Part shown: piece by piece, positions 61,709 through 64,000 of the stretch
How positions within the stretch are numbered: the stretch's first letter is position 1
Layout: each line of letters starts with the position of its first letter
NCBI GenBank assembly: GCA_963792855.1
Contig: CAWBXZ010000018.1
Span: forward strand, 434,001-498,000
DNA length: 64,000 nucleotides
Reading direction: 5' to 3'
Source of the DNA: SG8-40 sp963792855
Lineage (GTDB): Bacteria > Pseudomonadota > Gammaproteobacteria > Burkholderiales > Eutrophovitaceae
Made by a program: the position numbers and the translations under genes
Notes under the pieces: model-generated
Database searches by the model: none
What the model was told of the DNA's origin: nothing
Seen by the model: the letters and a program-made list of their open reading frames with translations, nothing else

Positions 61709-63538
61709 TCAGCCAGTCACAAGTTTGGGTGATTGCTGCAGTTCGGTCGGCAGCGACGGTGTAATGCTGAGGACTTCCTCGACAGTCGTTGTCCCGGCGG
61801 CCACCTTCAGAGCTCCGTTGATGCGCAACGGTTTCATTCCGTCGCGATAGCTTTGCTGGCGCAACTCTTCGACGTCGGCATTTTCCCGAACACGATCACG
61901 CAGCCCGTTGGTCATGGTCATGATTTCGTAAATGCCGAGTCGGCCCTTGTAGCCGGTCATCCGGCATTCGAGACAACCTCCAGCCTCGTTTACGCGGGCC
62001 GGTTTCTCCGACTGCCACGGCCTGATGAGACTCTGCCAGACGGCATCGTCGATGGTCGTGCTTTTCTGGCAGTGAGGGCACAAGGTTCTGAGTAATCGCT
62101 GACCGACGACGGCAAGAATGGTTGACTGCAACAAGTACGGCGGCACACCGATATCGAGCAGGCGCGTAATGGCCGACGCAGCGTCATTGGTGTGCAGCGT
62201 GCTGAAAACAAGGTGGCCGGTGAGGGCGGCCTGAATCGCCATCTCGGCCGTTTCGCGATCCCGGATCTCGCCAACCATGATGATGTCCGGGTCCTGTCGC
62301 AACAGTGTGCGCACGCCCGACGAGAAGGTGAGCCCGATACCCGATTGCACCTGCATCTGGTTGAAAGCGGGTTCGATCATTTCGATCGGGTCCTCCACGG
62401 TGCAAACGTTGACTTCGGGCTTGGCGAGTTGCTTCAGCGTCGAGTAGAGCGTGGTGGTCTTGCCCGAACCGGTGGGGCCGGTGACGAGAATGATGCCGTG
62501 CGGTTGCGTAACGACACTCTCCCAGCGCTCCCGGTCTTTTCCGGAGAAACCCAGTTGGCGAAAGTCCTTGAGCAGCACATCCGGGTTGAATATTCGCATG
62601 ACGAATTTCTCGCCGAACGCCGTAGGCATGGTGGACAGGCGCAGTTCGACCTCGTCGCCGTCGGCATTGCGTGTCTTGATGCGACCGTCCTGCGGGCGGC
62701 GTTTCTCCACCACGTCCATGCGTCCCAGTATCTTGATGCGGCTTGTCATTGCGGCGATAACAGGCATCGGAATCTGGTAGACCTGATGCAGCACGCCGTC
62801 GATACGAAAACGCACGTTTGCGAACTCGCGCCGGGGTTCAACGTGAATATCGCTGGCGCGCTGATCGAACGCATATTGCAACAGCCAGTCCACCAGTTTG
62901 ACGACATGCTGATCGTTGGCGTCCAGATTGCCGCTTTGTCCGAGCTGTACGAGTTGTTCGAAGTTGGCGATGTCTGACAGATTTGCGCCATGCTCCTTGC
63001 TCGCACCCTGGACCGAATTGGCCAGGTTGTAAAACTCGACCAGGTAGTTATCGATGTCGCGGGGGTTTGCGATCACTCGAGTGATCTTGACGCGCAGCAC
63101 CTTGGCGAGTTCATCTTCCCAGTCCCGCACGAAGGGTTCGCAAGTTGCAAACACCGCTTCCGTTTGCGTCACGCTGAGCGGCAGAATCCGGAATCGTGAC
63201 GCGTAGGCGTTCGAGATCAGTTTCGTCACCGTCGCAAAATCTATCTTGAACGGATCTATGTGGCGGTATGGTATCCCGGTCTTCTGGGCCAGCCACTCGG
63301 TCAGGCGCTCGAGGGTGAGGGGTTTGTTGTGCTTCTGTGGATCAGGCCACTTCTGGTCCGCAACGGTCAGCAGCGGGTGGCTGGCGTTCTTGCGGGCTTG
63401 CGAGACCTGTTGCAATGGCTTCGCAATCTCCGCCGCCACAATCCCGTCCTTGACCAGTTGCTGTAGTACCCAATCAAGGGTCAGTGGGTGGTCGCCCAGG
63501 TTGGTGTCGTCTTTTCGATGCTGGATCTTTGCGGGCAT
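61709..63538 (-). CDS. GspE/PilB-type ATPase (type II secretion / type IV pilus assembly)
   Basis: This 609-residue hexameric ATPase has an N-terminal MshEN-like domain and the GspE/PilB core: Walker A GPTGSGKTTTLYSTL (about 355-369), the Asp box, Walker B in PDIIMVGEIRDRETAEMA and the His box LVFSTLHTNDAASAI. A four-cysteine zinc motif is present as CPHC and CLEC in the C-terminal domain. The ATPase assembles pseudopilin or pilin filaments. No other secretion or pilus gene is in view, so whether it is GspE or PilB is undetermined. Confidence 0.9.
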   Translation of the reverse strand: MPAKIQHRKDDTNLGDHPLTLDWVLQQLVKDGIVAAEIAKPLQQVSQARKNASHPLLTVADQKWPDPQKHNKPLTLERLTEWLAQKTGIPYRHIDPFKIDFATVTKLISNAYASRFRILPLSVTQTEAVFATCEPFVRDWEDELAKVLRVKITRVIANPRDIDNYLVEFYNLANSVQGASKEHGANLSDIANFEQLVQLGQSGNLDANDQHVVKLVDWLLQYAFDQRASDIHVEPRREFANVRFRIDGVLHQVYQIPMPVIAAMTSRIKILGRMDVVEKRRPQDGRIKTRNADGDEVELRLSTMPTAFGEKFVMRIFNPDVLLKDFRQLGFSGKDRERWESVVTQPHGIILVTGPTGSGKTTTLYSTLKQLAKPEVNVCTVEDPIEMIEPAFNQMQVQSGIGLTFSSGVRTLLRQDPDIIMVGEIRDRETAEMAIQAALTGHLVFSTLHTNDAASAITRLLDIGVPPYLLQSTILAVVGQRLLRTLCPHCQKSTTIDDAVWQSLIRPWQSEKPARVNEAGGCLECRMTGYKGRLGIYEIMTMTNGLRDRVRENADVEELRQQSYRDGMKPLRINGALKVAAGTTTVEEVLSITPSLPTELQQSPKLVTG

Positions 63539-63670
63539 GATGTGCGGGTCAGGGTGGTTGGGAGGGCAACGTGCCGGCTGGCGCGACCGACGCCACTATA
63601 AACTGCTCGCAAATAGCGAACCAAGCAGAGCAGGCAACGCGCGACGCGGAAGACTGCCGGCGGCCGAAAG

Positions 63671-63685
63671 GCACCACGATGGTGC
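63671..63685. promoter_or_regulatory. NtrC-binding enhancer site 1
   Basis: GCACC-N5-GGTGC is a perfect match to the GCACY-N5-RGTGC NtrC consensus. Its centre lies about 119 bases upstream of the predicted amt transcription start. Confidence 0.75.
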
Positions 63686-63702
63686 GGTCAGCGAAGGAAG
63701 TC

Positions 63703-63717
63703 GCACCACAGTAGTGC
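63703..63717. promoter_or_regulatory. NtrC-binding enhancer site 2
   Basis: GCACC-N5-AGTGC also matches the NtrC consensus. Centre-to-centre distance to site 1 is 32 bases, about three helical turns, as seen in paired NtrC enhancers. It lies about 87 bases upstream of the predicted start. Confidence 0.75.
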
Positions 63718-63751
63718 AAAAAATGCAGTGTCGATATAAAGAAATATTAAT

Positions 63752-63764
63752 AATCAATAGGTTG
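63752..63764 (+). promoter_or_regulatory. IHF-binding site
   Basis: AATCAATAGGTTG fits WATCAA-N4-TTR exactly. It lies in an AT-rich stretch between the NtrC sites and the sigma-54 promoter, where IHF would bend the DNA. Confidence 0.65.
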
Positions 63765-63770
63765 ATAGTT

Positions 63771-63786
63771 CGGAACGCGTTTTGCA
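63771..63786 (+). promoter_or_regulatory. Sigma-54 (RpoN) promoter of amt
   Basis: CGGAACGCGTTTTGCA contains the invariant GG (63772-63773) and GC (63784-63785) separated by exactly 10 bases and the TTGCA block. Only two bases differ from TGGCACG-N4-TTGCA. The start of transcription should be near 63797, about 39 bases before the amt ATG. Confidence 0.75.
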
Positions 63787-63835
63787 TACGGGATGTCAGT
63801 TTATCCAGCTTCAACTATAAAAATCGGAGGAGATT

Positions 63836-64000
63836 ATGGAGTCGGTGAATACGGCGGCAGACGTACTGTTCATTCTGTTGGGCGCCATCATGGTGCTGGC
63901 AATGCATGGCGGTTTTGCCTTTCTTGAGGTTGGTACGGTACGCAAGAAAAACCAGGTCAACGCCCTGGTCAAGATCCTTTGCGATTTCTCGATTTCCACG
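63836..64000 (+). CDS. amt: Ammonium transporter (Amt/MEP), N-terminal fragment
   Basis: The window ends inside this gene after 55 codons. The predicted start ATG follows CGGAGGAGA. The sequence has a first helix ADVLFILLGAIMVLAMHGGF, then FAFLEVGTVRKKNQVNALVK, closely matching the first and second helices of Amt channels, including the conserved GFAFLE. Amt channels import ammonium in low-nitrogen conditions. No separate cleavable signal peptide is apparent before helix 1. The promoter upstream shows the expected NtrC/sigma-54 control, so expression should rise when nitrogen is limiting. Confidence 0.9.
   Translation, partial: MESVNTAADVLFILLGAIMVLAMHGGFAFLEVGTVRKKNQVNALVKILCDFSIST

Overview
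This 64-kb window is chromosomal DNA from a GC-rich Gram-negative proteobacterium, most likely a betaproteobacterium. Supporting signs are a TonB-dependent receptor, several lipoproteins, GreB, QueG, RimK, an intact GlcDEF set, a class III cytochrome c', a PilB/GspE ATPase, and a complete NtrC/IHF/sigma-54 style control region in front of an ammonium transporter. The taxonomic call is inference. No rRNA, tRNA, CRISPR array, prophage or complete insertion sequence was found. Genes are dense, run on both strands and often overlap by 4 bases.

Layout. 1-4,660: tail of a TetR regulator, a haloacid dehalogenase, two glutathione transferases, a 3-methyladenine glycosylase, greB, a peroxiredoxin and a small lipoprotein. 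4,697-7,972 (minus): D-threonine aldolase-like enzyme, O-acetylhomoserine sulfhydrylase and an alpha/beta hydrolase. 8,085-16,250: a duplicated pair of exported HEAT-TPR proteins, a threonate dehydrogenase-like gene, a lipoprotein metallo-hydrolase, queG, cytochrome c', cytochrome b561 and a second dehalogenase. 16,601-20,779: TonB receptor and a NarL-type two-component system. 20,778-21,700: repeats and a candidate structured RNA. 21,714-26,142: trehalose locus (GH15, otsB, otsA). 26,353-37,545: sugar-acid dehydratase, di-heme cytochrome, transglutaminase/DUF2126 pair, phytanoyl-CoA dioxygenase, a signal-less solute-binding protein preceded by a tiny coupled ORF, and a GntP permease. 37,580-45,575: a frameshifted AlkA-like glycosylase, a lipoprotein thiol peroxidase, a frameshifted PagP-like barrel protein, and a RimB-RimK-AstE-like operon. 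46,272-58,952: enolase-superfamily enzyme, serine hydrolase and a glycolate/glyoxylate block (glcDEF, glycerate 2-kinase, tartronate semialdehyde reductase, hydroxypyruvate isomerase). 59,087-64,000: MoxR ATPase with a VWA partner, a thioesterase, a PilB/GspE ATPase and the start of amt.

Metabolically, glycolate oxidase makes glyoxylate, and Hyi, GlxR and TtuD can carry hydroxypyruvate/tartronate semialdehyde to 2-phosphoglycerate; glyoxylate carboligase is not in the window. The trehalose genes encode both synthesis and a possible hydrolase. The clearest regulatory signal is the promoter of amt. The most unusual features are a dispersed palindromic element that supplies part of the stop codon of the adjacent gene in both copies, the candidate structured RNA beside it, and the RimB-RimK-AstE-like operon.
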